Source: Chaetoceros tenuissimus (taxonomy: Eukaryota > Bacillariophyta > Thalassiosirophyceae > Chaetocerotales > Chaetocerotaceae). From it: a DNA stretch of 64,000 nt. Shown in pieces: positions 1 to 9,062 of this stretch. The position numbers and the translations under genes are program-made. The notes under the pieces were generated by a model. The model did not search any database. It had not been told where the DNA came from and saw only the letters and a list, made by a program, of their open reading frames with translations. The DNA lies in assembly GCA_021927905.1 (NCBI GenBank), contig BLLK01000020.1, positions 496,001 to 560,000 of the forward strand, read 5' to 3'. The first letter of the stretch is position 1. Every line of letters starts with the position of its first letter.

Positions 1-278
1 TTGTTTGAATTGTGTATTGTGGCTAGGCGCAAAATCTTTCCATAGCTTGCTATACTACCCTTGTCCAATGACGACGACAGAAATAGGCCGAACGTCATTG
101 ATAATTCATTTGTGAAATGTTTAACCAATCTTCAATGCTATCAGATATAAAAAGAGAAAAACTATTGTGATAATATATAATATAGCCTTAGTAGATTTTA
201 ATTTACACTGTTGCTATCCTTTACCATGAGCATTCTTCATCTAAGAATTTAAAATCTTCTAACTTTTATGGAACGGAT

Positions 279-1088
279 TCAGATCACTTCTCCCATCATA
301 TCAAGAATGTAACGTTTGATCATCTTTTGTTCCTTTATGTCTGCGTATGGATTTTCTGATAGATATTGCGACGGTGTGACTCCAACACTATCTGGTTTCT
401 TGAAAGCTTTCAAGCCTTGTCTTCTGATTATTTCGAAAATGACTTCGTCTAATGGGTTGTATGAGGAACAAGCTCGATGCAAAGAGAATTCATCATCTGC
501 ATGCAGATTTCGTATCCAATCATTCACTTCCTCATCATTTATTGTATCATTGTCTTCATAACCTTCATAGCTATCAGTTGTAAATGGAGCAGCTTTCATC
601 AATGCTGTATGTTTAATCACATTGTTTCCAAGTTGAGTGTGTCGAGGTAAACTCAATATGATCAACTTTTCACAACCGACAAATGCCCGATCATCAATCG
701 CTCTACAAGATGGTGGTATACAGATTGAAGTCAGTGATTTACATGCACTGAATGCACATTCTCCAATGTGCTCAAGGTTCGTTGAAAGTCGAACATATTC
801 TAGATTCGTGCAACCCCAGAAAGCTCCATCTTCAATTCTTCGTACAGTGTCACTTATGATGACTTTCTTGATATTCTTACATTCAGAGATAGCAAGTTTA
901 GAAATCACTTCCACACCCGGCAGCACGATGATGACTTCCCATGTTTGTCTCTCTTCTCGATTGTAGATAAGAGGTTCAAAAAAATCTTCATCGTATAGTT
1001 TCTCTCCGTTGTAAAAGAGAGTTTTCTTTCCTTTGTACATTCTCACTCCTGGTATAAACCGCCGCCATTCCTCCGTCTGCACCCTCAT
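279..1088 (-). CDS. BspA-type leucine-rich repeat protein, copy 1
   Basis: A 269-residue protein that starts at MRVQTEEWRRF. An in-frame extension upstream to 1199 exists, but the same N-terminus opens the two paralogs in this window, so the ATG at 1086-1088 is chosen. After a short N-terminal module come LRR_5-type repeats at about residues 60-155, with the pattern of an irregular residue run, then RRIEDGAFWGCTNLEYV and IGECAFSACKSL. The C-terminal third carries a conserved block (FSLHRACSSYNPLDEVIFEII, then SVGVTPSQYLSENP) and ends KRYILDMMGEVI. There is no signal peptide, so it is probably cytosolic. BspA-like repeats usually bind proteins; the target is unknown. It lies in tandem with the next gene, and the pair looks like a local duplication. 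Confidence 0.85.
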   Translation of the reverse strand: MRVQTEEWRRFIPGVRMYKGKKTLFYNGEKLYDEDFFEPLIYNREERQTWEVIIVLPGVEVISKLAISECKNIKKVIISDTVRRIEDGAFWGCTNLEYVRLSTNLEHIGECAFSACKSLTSICIPPSCRAIDDRAFVGCEKLIILSLPRHTQLGNNVIKHTALMKAAPFTTDSYEGYEDNDTINDEEVNDWIRNLHADDEFSLHRACSSYNPLDEVIFEIIRRQGLKAFKKPDSVGVTPSQYLSENPYADIKEQKMIKRYILDMMGEVI

Positions 1089-1417
1089 CGTAGATAAACA
1101 AAGGAATAATAAAAAGATAAAGTGAGTGAAGGGTGGTACGAGTAGTAGTAGATACAATTTCTCTTCAAAGCAAAAAATGAAAAATGAAACGTGCGACATG
1201 TCGAATCAAAAAAGATACTTTTAAAAGAGAAAAGGAAGGGAAGGGAAGATGAGAGAAAGAAATGTGAAATGCAGAACGAAGGTCATTGTTATTAATTTGA
1301 ATGATGAACCCACTCGTATCTTCAATGCTAAAAGATGATAAGCTTGGGATCCAAAATGTAGTCATTATATTATTATTTTATTTTTACTTCAAGCTAGCCA
1401 AGGCGACAGGACCAATT
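1089..1417. other. Intergenic spacer between tandem LRR genes
   Basis: No gene is seen in these 329 bases. The stretch next to the copy-1 ATG is presumably its promoter and 5' leader; the far end is the 3' side of copy 2. It is AT-rich with purine runs near 1230-1260. Confidence 0.5.
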
Positions 1418-2215
1418 TTAGATCACTTCACCCATCATATCAAGAATGTAGCGTTTGATCATCTTTTGCTCTTCTACTTCTGCAAATGGATTTTCTGATA
1501 GATATTGCGACGGTGTAACTCCAACACTATCTGATTTCTTGAAAGCTTTTAGTCCTTCTCTTTTGACTATATCGAAAATGACTACATCCAATGGGTTGTA
1601 TGAGGAACAAGCCCGATGCAAAGAGAATTGATTATCTGCATGGCGGTTTTTGATCCATTCATTAACTTCATCATTGTTGTCATAAAAGCCAATGTTATCA
1701 GTTGTAAATGGAGAAGCTTCAATTAATTCTGTCTTTGCAATCACATTATCATCAAGTTCAGTGTGTCGAGAAACACTGAATATGATCAACTTTAGACAAT
1801 GCTCAAATGCGCATTCAACAATCTCTCTACAAGATGGTGGAATGAATATTGAAGGAAGAGAATCGCAGCAAAAGAATGCCTCAAGTCCAATGAACTCAAG
1901 ATTTCTTGAAAGTCGAACGTATGAAAGACTCGTGCAATCATAGAAAGCCAACGTTTCAATTCTTCGCACAGATTCATCACTCATGATGACTGTCTCAATT
2001 TTTTCACACGAAGAAAAGGTATTTCTTGGGATTAGTTCAACTCCAGGTAAAACGATGATCACTTCCCACGAAATTCTCCCTTGCTCATCATAAACAAGAT
2101 ACTCCCCATTTTCATCATCCCAAAGTTTCTCTCCATTCCAAAAGAGAGTTTTCTTGCCTCTGTACATTCGCACTCCGGGAATGAATCTCCGCCATTCCTC
2201 CGTCTGAACCCTCAT
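1418..2215 (-). CDS. BspA-type leucine-rich repeat protein, copy 2
   Basis: A 265-residue paralog of the gene downstream of it, with the same MRVQTEEWRRFIPGVRMY opening and the same KRYILDMMGEVI end. The LRR_5 repeats lie at about residues 55-150 (for example RRIETLAFYDCTSLSYVRL and FIGLEAFFCCDSL). The C-terminal conserved block holds FSLHRACSSYNPLDVVIFDIV. Conservation of the N- and C-terminal modules against drift in the repeat surface fits a diversifying recognition family, which is inference. No introns, no membrane segments and no signal peptide are seen. Its exact role is not known. Confidence 0.87.
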   Translation of the reverse strand: MRVQTEEWRRFIPGVRMYRGKKTLFWNGEKLWDDENGEYLVYDEQGRISWEVIIVLPGVELIPRNTFSSCEKIETVIMSDESVRRIETLAFYDCTSLSYVRLSRNLEFIGLEAFFCCDSLPSIFIPPSCREIVECAFEHCLKLIIFSVSRHTELDDNVIAKTELIEASPFTTDNIGFYDNNDEVNEWIKNRHADNQFSLHRACSSYNPLDVVIFDIVKREGLKAFKKSDSVGVTPSQYLSENPFAEVEEQKMIKRYILDMMGEVI

Positions 2216-2525
2216 CGTGAATACACTTTGACAGAGATAATGATGAATTAGGAGTGAGGAGACTTATCTTTCCAGGTATTCTAATTCATTTCCAAGCTTC
2301 TTTCAAAAAATAGTTCAATGATTACAGTTGCCGAGCATCGAAAGAAACTTCAAAACAGAAAAGGAAGAGAAGAGAAGAGAGGTCATAGGTGTGAAAAAGG
2401 ATTGAACGTCATTGAATTATGTTTTAATTTCAATGACAGATCAACAATGAAAATACAAGATGACTGCATAAATATCAGCTCCACAATTTAAAATTATAAT
2501 GCTCATATAGTCTATAGCTTATAAA
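2216..2525. other. Spacer upstream of LRR copy 2
   Basis: A 310-base spacer with no coding signal. It should hold the promoter of LRR copy 2 and the 3' end of the hydratase gene. A purine-rich stretch lies at about 2345-2385. Confidence 0.4.
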
Positions 2526-3563
2526 CTATTTCCCTTGAAATTCAGGTTGTCTCTTTTCACGAAATGCAGCAAGGCCTTCTAATCTATCTTCTGTCGACAA
2601 GACCTTTTCGTAATTCTTTTTCTCAATTTCCATTGCATCATTCAAGTTGGACACCTGTAAACCATTATTTATTGCTTCCTTCGCAGCCCTCAAAGCAATT
2701 GGAGCATTCTTTGCAATCTCATGAGCCAACTCTATCGCTTTTTCATCACAACAATCTTCAACATACTGTACCAAGCCATATTCATATGCCGTATTTGCAT
2801 CTATACGTCTAGCTGAAAATATCAACTCTTTTGCTCTTGCTTTTCCAATAAGACGCGGTAATCGCTGACTTCCTCCTGCACCTGGAATGATACCTATGCT
2901 AGTTTCAGGTGCTCCAAATGATGAATCTTTCGATGCTACTATAATATCAGATGTCAATGCAATTTCCAATCCTCCCCCGAGTGCTGCACCATTGACACTG
3001 GAAATAAGTGGTATTGGTAAATTTTCCAATGTATTCATGGTATTTCGTAAAGATGTTACAAATTCTGATGCTTCCGTTTGCGTCATCTTGGATCGTTCTA
3101 AAAAATAAAAATGTGACGAGTCGATAAAGAAATAGTACGTTTCATTAGCTTGGTTTTACAATACATATGCTATATTCAATATACGTAATAGATCGCACTT
3201 ACCCTTGAGATCCGCGCCAGCTGAAAATACTTTTTCATGGCTTGATGTCAAAATTACACATCGTACATTACTAGAAGAAGGAGAGGAGAGGATGGAAACA
3301 GCTTGCTGTAATTCATCCAACATTTGTCTCCCAATTGCATTGGCTCTATGTGGTCTATTCAAAGTGAGTTTTGTAATAGTATCAGATATAGAATCCAGTC
3401 GGATCTCTTCAAATGTATTATTTTTGGAACTGGAGAAGTTACGTGATGCTGGAAAATGAGTTTGAATACGGTTGAAGCCACTCCTATTCAGAGATGAAGA
3501 TACTGATAAGGTCTTCGTCCATAGACCCTGAGATACAGATGACCTAGACATATGATGCAACAT
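2526..3563 (-). CDS. Mitochondrial enoyl-CoA hydratase, AUH-like (methylglutaconyl-CoA hydratase type)
   Basis: Two exons, 3203-3563 and 2526-3097, are joined across a 105-bp intron (donor GTAAGT, acceptor TTTTAG). The splice restores AGADLKERSKM, exactly the family sequence, and gives 310 residues. The first ~45 residues are rich in Ser, Arg and Asn with few acids, as in a mitochondrial presequence; MSRSS five codons in is an alternative start. The crotonase fold shows both oxyanion-hole segments (AGADLK near 115-120, GAALGGG near 157-163) and both catalytic glutamates (about Glu165 in GGGLE and Glu185 in GAPE). The C-terminal DRLEGLAAFREKR is typical of AUH. The likely reaction is hydration of 3-methylglutaconyl-CoA in leucine breakdown, or of short-chain enoyl-CoA in beta-oxidation. 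Confidence 0.9.
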
Positions 3564-3901
3564 TATTGCAGAGAATATTTTATGATCCCACTAAACATTC
3601 TATCATGTTCTCAATTTTTTTAATTGTATTGAAAAGAGGTGTCATCATGAAGGAAGCAATCATGTCGAAAACAGTTCTGAGGTTCTGTGGAGCGATGAGA
3701 ACAGTTTGAGTCCCATCTTTCTAAAACAGGCCATTTATGACGTCCATTCATTTTTCTTCGCTCTCACTTTTTGAAGAAAAGAAGAAGATCGAAACACGTC
3801 GAACTCTTTTTCATGTCTCTCTCTCTACCACATCATCTACAATCATTGAAACATGTTCATAATCTCATATAGTAAACAAATATAGTAACATCTATTTCAA
3901 G
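3564..3901. promoter_or_regulatory. Divergent promoter region, hydratase / DeSI-PUL gene
   Basis: These 338 bases separate two divergently transcribed genes and must serve both. The sequence is AT-rich with a CT-rich tract at about 3812-3832. No defined motif could be assigned. Confidence 0.4.
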
Positions 3902-5464
3902 ATGGCAACTCAGTCCAGTCAAGGAACAAGCACAAAGCATGAAGTAAAGCTCGCCATTTACGATTTGTCTCAAGGCATGGCTGGAGCTTTATCAGCCCAA
4001 TTTCTCGGTCCTAATCATGCAATAGATATCATTCCACACACTGGAATCATTGCATATGGTTATGAATATTACTTTGGTCAGTCGGGTATTGAAAAGGCAG
4101 ACCCATCTCATTTCAGATCCACTCGTGGTTTGCACCCAATTGACATTCACCATTTAGGCGAAACGCATGTGACACAACATGAATTTGAAGAATGGTGTAG
4201 ACAGCACATGACGAATGGACACTATGCTCCTACAAGTTATGATTTGTTTCATAGAAATTGTAATAACTTTAGTCATCATGCTGCAACTGAGGCTTTGAAA
4301 TTACCAAAGGCAGTTCCAGAGGAAATTCTTGATGTGCCGCATAAAGTTCTTCGATCACCAATGGGAGAATTCATTCGACCTATGATGCAACAAATGCAAA
4401 TTTCTCCATCTGGAGACTCTTCCACGAATTCACTTATTGGCAATCAGAATAATCAACAATCACAGCAGCAAGCTAAAAAACATTCTCACCCTGCTCCTAC
4501 TACGGATGTGAATCCTTGGGCGAATCTTCCTTCTGAAAAGAGTGAAGAAAAGAAAGAAGAAGAACCTTCTCCAAAGAAGAGAGTGAAACATGTACACACT
4601 CCAACTTTGGATAACTATAGCAGTCCAATGATTGCAAATGAGAAAAATATGATTGATTTGTGTGTGAAGAAGCTTGTAGAAAGCAAGTCTATTGCATCAC
4701 TGGAGAATACTTTGCAAAGTCGTCTACTATCGAACCTCAAGCAATTGCCACATATCTTCCAGCAAAACACTAGTAGCAATAGAAATATTGATGTGATCAA
4801 AAGTTTACTGCAAGATCTGATGCAAATATTGGCATTTAACATTACAAATTCGGATAAGATTTACATGCTCATGATTACGAGGCTCTTGGTGCTAGATCCA
4901 ACATTGACCATCGAAATTATTTCGAACGTGATGACCAAAGTATGTCCAGTTGTATTAGATCCAACGAACAAAAGCACCCTTAGAGCTATAGCATGGTGTG
5001 TCTTGAGCAACATTCTTGGATCCGATTTAGTGAATAAAAACTATGAGAATGTTGAAGAAAGTATGCAGGAGTTTGTAGATGCAGCAGTCACATGCCTTTC
5101 GAATGATACTCCAGTAGATGCTCGACGAGGAGCTGCGGCATTTTTGTACAATTTGGCATGTTTAATTGCAATGAAAGATGATGAAGAGATTGCTGATCTA
5201 ACAGTGTCGATAATTTGTGCAAGTGCAGAAGCTTTACCAGATGAGGTTGATGTCGATGTTGTCAAACGCCTTTTTGCAACTATTGGCAACATTGTAAAAA
5301 CAAAAGGTGAAATAAACGAGAAAGCTGCATCTTTAATTGTAGATCTTGGATATGGAGATAGATTAACACCGCAAAATCTTAGAGTTCATGGGAATGATGA
5401 AGTGAAGAGTTTAGCGAGGGAAATGTCAAATATCTTGACAGCCATTTCAAGCGAAGATTGTTGA
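3902..5464 (+). CDS. DeSI/PPPDE-family thiol peptidase with C-terminal PUL domain
   Basis: A 520-residue single-exon protein. The N-terminal PPPDE (DeSI) domain at residues ~14-150 shows the permuted papain-like pair: His46 in PHTGI and Cys120 in FHRNCNNFS. DeSI enzymes remove SUMO or ubiquitin-like groups or act as depalmitoylases. A low-complexity acidic/basic linker (~165-245) with a putative nuclear-localisation run (KKRVKH) follows. Residues ~250-515 form an all-helical, armadillo-like block that resembles a PUL domain, the module of PLAA/Ufd3 that binds Cdc48/p97. The pairing of PPPDE and PUL is known in plants and protists and suggests a ubiquitin/SUMO protease linked to p97. The start has the local A/G-rich ATGGC context. 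Confidence 0.85.
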   Translation: MATQSSQGTSTKHEVKLAIYDLSQGMAGALSAQFLGPNHAIDIIPHTGIIAYGYEYYFGQSGIEKADPSHFRSTRGLHPIDIHHLGETHVTQHEFEEWCRQHMTNGHYAPTSYDLFHRNCNNFSHHAATEALKLPKAVPEEILDVPHKVLRSPMGEFIRPMMQQMQISPSGDSSTNSLIGNQNNQQSQQQAKKHSHPAPTTDVNPWANLPSEKSEEKKEEEPSPKKRVKHVHTPTLDNYSSPMIANEKNMIDLCVKKLVESKSIASLENTLQSRLLSNLKQLPHIFQQNTSSNRNIDVIKSLLQDLMQILAFNITNSDKIYMLMITRLLVLDPTLTIEIISNVMTKVCPVVLDPTNKSTLRAIAWCVLSNILGSDLVNKNYENVEESMQEFVDAAVTCLSNDTPVDARRGAAAFLYNLACLIAMKDDEEIADLTVSIICASAEALPDEVDVDVVKRLFATIGNIVKTKGEINEKAASLIVDLGYGDRLTPQNLRVHGNDEVKSLAREMSNILTAISSEDC

Positions 5465-5608
5465 GGTTGCTGAATCAATAGACCACTTTATCTAGAAATT
5501 GATAGTATATGCTTAGCGATGAAATTAGTAGAATTACATGAACAATAGTAAACTATCTCAGCCTTTCCATGGGATAGGAAGAAAAAGATTCGAACTTTCC
5601 CCTTAGCT

Positions 5609-8600
5609 TTACTTAGTCTCCATCTTTTCAGTGGATGTAGGTATAGAACCAATCCACTCATCTACTTCTACATTCTCTTTCGAAGTGCTTCTACCATCTA
5701 ATGATGTTTCGGGATTAGGTATGTGAGAATCTTTTCCAATATCACTAGATGGTTCTCGATTATTTAGCTTCCCTTCCATATCATCGTTCGCCTCTACCTG
5801 CATTGCTTTCTTTTCAGCGCTCACTCGTTTACGCAAGATGATTGGGAAAATCAGTGAAAGGACAACTCCACAGCCGATCAAGGAGTACGAAATGGAATAG
5901 CCAACTTGAAGCCCGTAAATCTGGAGAGGGAAACTTGAGAAACCAAGAATCGCTGCAACAAATGCACTAATCCCATTCAAAGTTCCAAAGTTCCCAATTC
6001 CAAAACGATCAAGGAGAAAGGTATGATGCGTACTAAAAAGAAGTAACCTTGTGAAGGATAATACAGTGAAACCTAGTATCTGAACCTCAAGATTTTTCAC
6101 TAGAACGATCCCCATAACAACAATGTTCAAAATGGCAATCAATAAGAAACATCGCGGCCACTCGTATCTGGTCATGAGATACTTCACAGTTGTGACCCAT
6201 AGAAACCCAAGTCCATTTAGATATCCAGCCATCCTAGAAATCATGAAATCGTTCAAATTGTTTGGATTGTTGGTAAAAGAGACGTCACCTTTTTCATACA
6301 TTATCTGAGTACTTGTAGATAGATAATGAGTCAACGCGAAGAGTGACACCGAGAAGAAACAAACCTCTCCATAAAATTCAAATTGCATCAATTGGGTTTT
6401 CAAAGATGCGTCGCTCTTTCTTTCCGACCTTCTCAAAAAGGAAGATCCATTGTCTCTCTTCCAGAAATCTTTGGAGCTAATCTGCATGCTTACGCGAAAA
6501 TCCTTTGTCGGAGTTAATTTATCCCATGGTTGAATGAAAAGATTGTTCACTAAAACAAGAGCTACGACCACAGAATAGAAGATAGCCATGGATTGCAAAC
6601 TAACATCTGCAAATTGATTGAACATTTGCATCACAGGAAACACAATGGAAGATGCTCCGAATGCAGCCGATATTCCAGCGGACGCCCTTTTCTTTCCATC
6701 TCCTTTGAATAGATTGGTCAAATGGAAACCACAAATATGGAGACCTGAGCCTCCAATTGAAATTAGAATAAAGGCTGTCATGAAGATATCTTCGAGCTCC
6801 GAGCTATTAGTAATAGCTAACAAGAGAAACCCAGAGAAGCAGATTGAACAGCAAATGACTGATGTAAGTTTTGGGCCGTAATGGTCCATGAAAAGACCAA
6901 CAAACAATCTGCAGCCAATCGCAGATGCAAAGCCTACAGTTGATACTAGAGCAAGCGCTTCCTTCTGTTTCGCACAGAAACTTCCACAGGCACAATTATC
7001 GGCATAAATTCCTTCCTTGCGAAGAATCAGAACCATTCCAGAGTATCCAAAAGTCACTCCACCAACCAGGAAAGAGTTCAAATATGCAGAGATTATGGCA
7101 TATTTCTTGTAGAACGCTACGTGTTCAGTGGAATCTGAAGGTAAAGAGTCTTTCTTTGCGTTTTTGCACCTCGCAAGAAAATGTTGCGCTAAGATGATGA
7201 TAGTAATAAGTGCGACAGAAACCCAAACTGCAATTTGCCTCTGTCTTAATAGGATCTTTTTTCGATCCACAACCTCCCAAGGTTCACCTGCACTCAACTT
7301 TTCTTCATTCAAAGCAAAGAGCTCAATATGCAATCCAATTTTGTCATCGTTCTCCGATGTAAGAGCGATGGTTGGACGTCCATCTTCTAATATTGGTCCG
7401 AGAGCAATACCGTCTACCTCCAAGTTATCTTCTCTTTCCCAAACTAGACGCTTCTGAGGAGCATCTACTGGACAACTGTCTTTGGTGAGAGATTTGCATC
7501 CATCTACTACATCGTTCTGATCCATCTCGACATAAAAGATACGATTCATCATTTTGGTGGAATGTGTACTGAATCCATTGCTAGACAACTCTTCACATTC
7601 TACGAATAAAAATCGTTTCTCATCAAGCACCAATAATCCAAAGAGCGCATTGAAATGTCTGGATCCTTTCTGAAAAGATTTCATCGTCAATTGGGAGGTA
7701 TCATATCGGAGTGACCGAAGATAGGTTGCCGTCGGCTCCAATCTTTTCTCTTCTTCTTCCATTGGGTTCAAACCATAGACTAAAACTCTCGTAGCGCTTC
7801 CACTAAACTCTGTCGCTTTATCCCCGTCTTGGAACAATGATGACTGTGCACCAACAAACATTAGATATTGATACTGGCTATCCTCAGGACTATTACTCAA
7901 AGAAGCTGGAATGATGGAGAGAGCATGCAAACCTTGAAAAGGACGATCTCCTACGCAATGTGTTGACTCCCAATCATATTCCATGTTCCATTGAGCAAAG
8001 TCTGGAATAGTCGCTTCTTCCAAAATATCACCTGTCATTGCATCAACTCGGATAAGACGCGAAGTAACAAATGTTTCTGTATCAAATGAATTCAAATCTG
8101 GTGCTCCGAAATTCTTACTAAGAAACGTATTCGTTTTCACAATATCTGAATTGGCTTCTGACACAAGCCAGAAATCTTTGCTCCTGAAGAATTCATCACT
8201 CTTTTCTTTCAAAGGAATAGATGCTATATCTTCCAACTTGAGTCCATTGGATGGGTTGACTACTATAGGCTCACTATTGATATATGTGACCTTCCCAGTT
8301 TCAAAGTCAAGTTCCATATGATTCAATTTTGGAAGAGAAACACCTGGATACAAGTCATCAATTACACCGGGGATATTTTCCGAAGAAGTAGTCCATGTAT
8401 TTGTGAGAGGCTCATATGATAAGCCTCCAACACCGATGATATTTCGAGGACTATTGGGAAATGGTTCTATGATTGTCTTTCCAATCTTTTCGAGTGCTTC
8501 AAAGGTGCCTTCTACAGGTATCGCCCATTGTAGCAACGATAGGAAGAAGATGATGATGAAAGAAGAAGAAGAAGTGCAAGATAAGAAACAACTTGATCTT

Positions 8601-8626
8601 GGTGCTACGACAAGAGAGGAGAGCAT
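5609..8626 (-). CDS. Secreted phytase-like domain fused to an MFS (SLC43-like) transporter
   Basis: A 1005-residue single-exon protein. A signal peptide (~1-38, hydrophobic FIIIFFLSLLQWAIP) leads into a ~440-residue extracytosolic domain with features of the esterase-like phytase family (PF13449 type): GVGGLSYEP, FWLVSEANSDIV and GDRPFQGLHALSI. A membrane segment near residue 470 (VWVSVALITIIILA) starts the transporter half. This has about 12 segments to residue ~930, with MFS signatures such as GLFMDHYGPK after TM3 and a likeness to the SLC43/Fmp42 amino-acid transporter group. The ~65-residue tail is hydrophilic. One chain thus joins a periplasm-facing beta-propeller-like domain to a carrier. 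A role in scavenging phosphate esters or uptake of the product is inference. The gene ends tail-to-tail with the DeSI gene (144 bp). Confidence 0.8.
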   Translation of the reverse strand: MLSSLVVAPRSSCFLSCTSSSSFIIIFFLSLLQWAIPVEGTFEALEKIGKTIIEPFPNSPRNIIGVGGLSYEPLTNTWTTSSENIPGVIDDLYPGVSLPKLNHMELDFETGKVTYINSEPIVVNPSNGLKLEDIASIPLKEKSDEFFRSKDFWLVSEANSDIVKTNTFLSKNFGAPDLNSFDTETFVTSRLIRVDAMTGDILEEATIPDFAQWNMEYDWESTHCVGDRPFQGLHALSIIPASLSNSPEDSQYQYLMFVGAQSSLFQDGDKATEFSGSATRVLVYGLNPMEEEEKRLEPTATYLRSLRYDTSQLTMKSFQKGSRHFNALFGLLVLDEKRFLFVECEELSSNGFSTHSTKMMNRIFYVEMDQNDVVDGCKSLTKDSCPVDAPQKRLVWEREDNLEVDGIALGPILEDGRPTIALTSENDDKIGLHIELFALNEEKLSAGEPWEVVDRKKILLRQRQIAVWVSVALITIIILAQHFLARCKNAKKDSLPSDSTEHVAFYKKYAIISAYLNSFLVGGVTFGYSGMVLILRKEGIYADNCACGSFCAKQKEALALVSTVGFASAIGCRLFVGLFMDHYGPKLTSVICCSICFSGFLLLAITNSSELEDIFMTAFILISIGGSGLHICGFHLTNLFKGDGKKRASAGISAAFGASSIVFPVMQMFNQFADVSLQSMAIFYSVVVALVLVNNLFIQPWDKLTPTKDFRVSMQISSKDFWKRDNGSSFLRRSERKSDASLKTQLMQFEFYGEVCFFSVSLFALTHYLSTSTQIMYEKGDVSFTNNPNNLNDFMISRMAGYLNGLGFLWVTTVKYLMTRYEWPRCFLLIAILNIVVMGIVLVKNLEVQILGFTVLSFTRLLLFSTHHTFLLDRFGIGNFGTLNGISAFVAAILGFSSFPLQIYGLQVGYSISYSLIGCGVVLSLIFPIILRKRVSAEKKAMQVEANDDMEGKLNNREPSSDIGKDSHIPNPETSLDGRSTSKENVEVDEWIGSIPTSTEKMETK

Positions 8627-9062
8627 TATTCTTTCCGAAGAACTAGTGAATCTTCAAAATGAAATCTCTTTTTCTGTATGGGTGATAGGGTCTATTCTTT
8701 TCCGAGCGAAGTATGTAGCACAATACAACTGTAATTTCAAACTTCAAGTAAGCAACAAGTATGTTCCCACACATTATCTCAAAATGAATGTTGAAGATAA
8801 AAATGGACGCGTACAACAGCTGACAAGTCTATAATGTCCTGCCTTTCCCTGGACCCTGGACTGCATACGTACTCATATGGTATAAAGTTGCTTACGTAAG
8901 ATTGTGGGAAGCTTATGACTCGTGAATGAACTTTGCATGAAGTTAGTTTTTTTTCAAAACGCCCAGAGCTCAATAAGTAATAACAAGAGGAAGAATTGCA
9001 CTGATATACCCTCTCTACAAATTTCATATTTCATTATCTGCATCGCTTCAAAGTTTACAAAG
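8627..9062. promoter_or_regulatory. Divergent promoter region, transporter / lactone oxidase
   Basis: A 436-base spacer between two divergent ATGs. It contains TACGTAC- and TTACGTAA-like palindromic words at about 8868-8900, as expected for bZIP-type sites, but no factor can be assigned. In-frame non-ATG extension of the oxidase into this region is not supported by protein similarity. Confidence 0.4.

Noticed and set aside
5570-5600. AGATTCGAACTTTCC, again tRNA T-arm-like
   Set aside because: No cloverleaf in the flanks, which are the 3' ends of two convergent genes.
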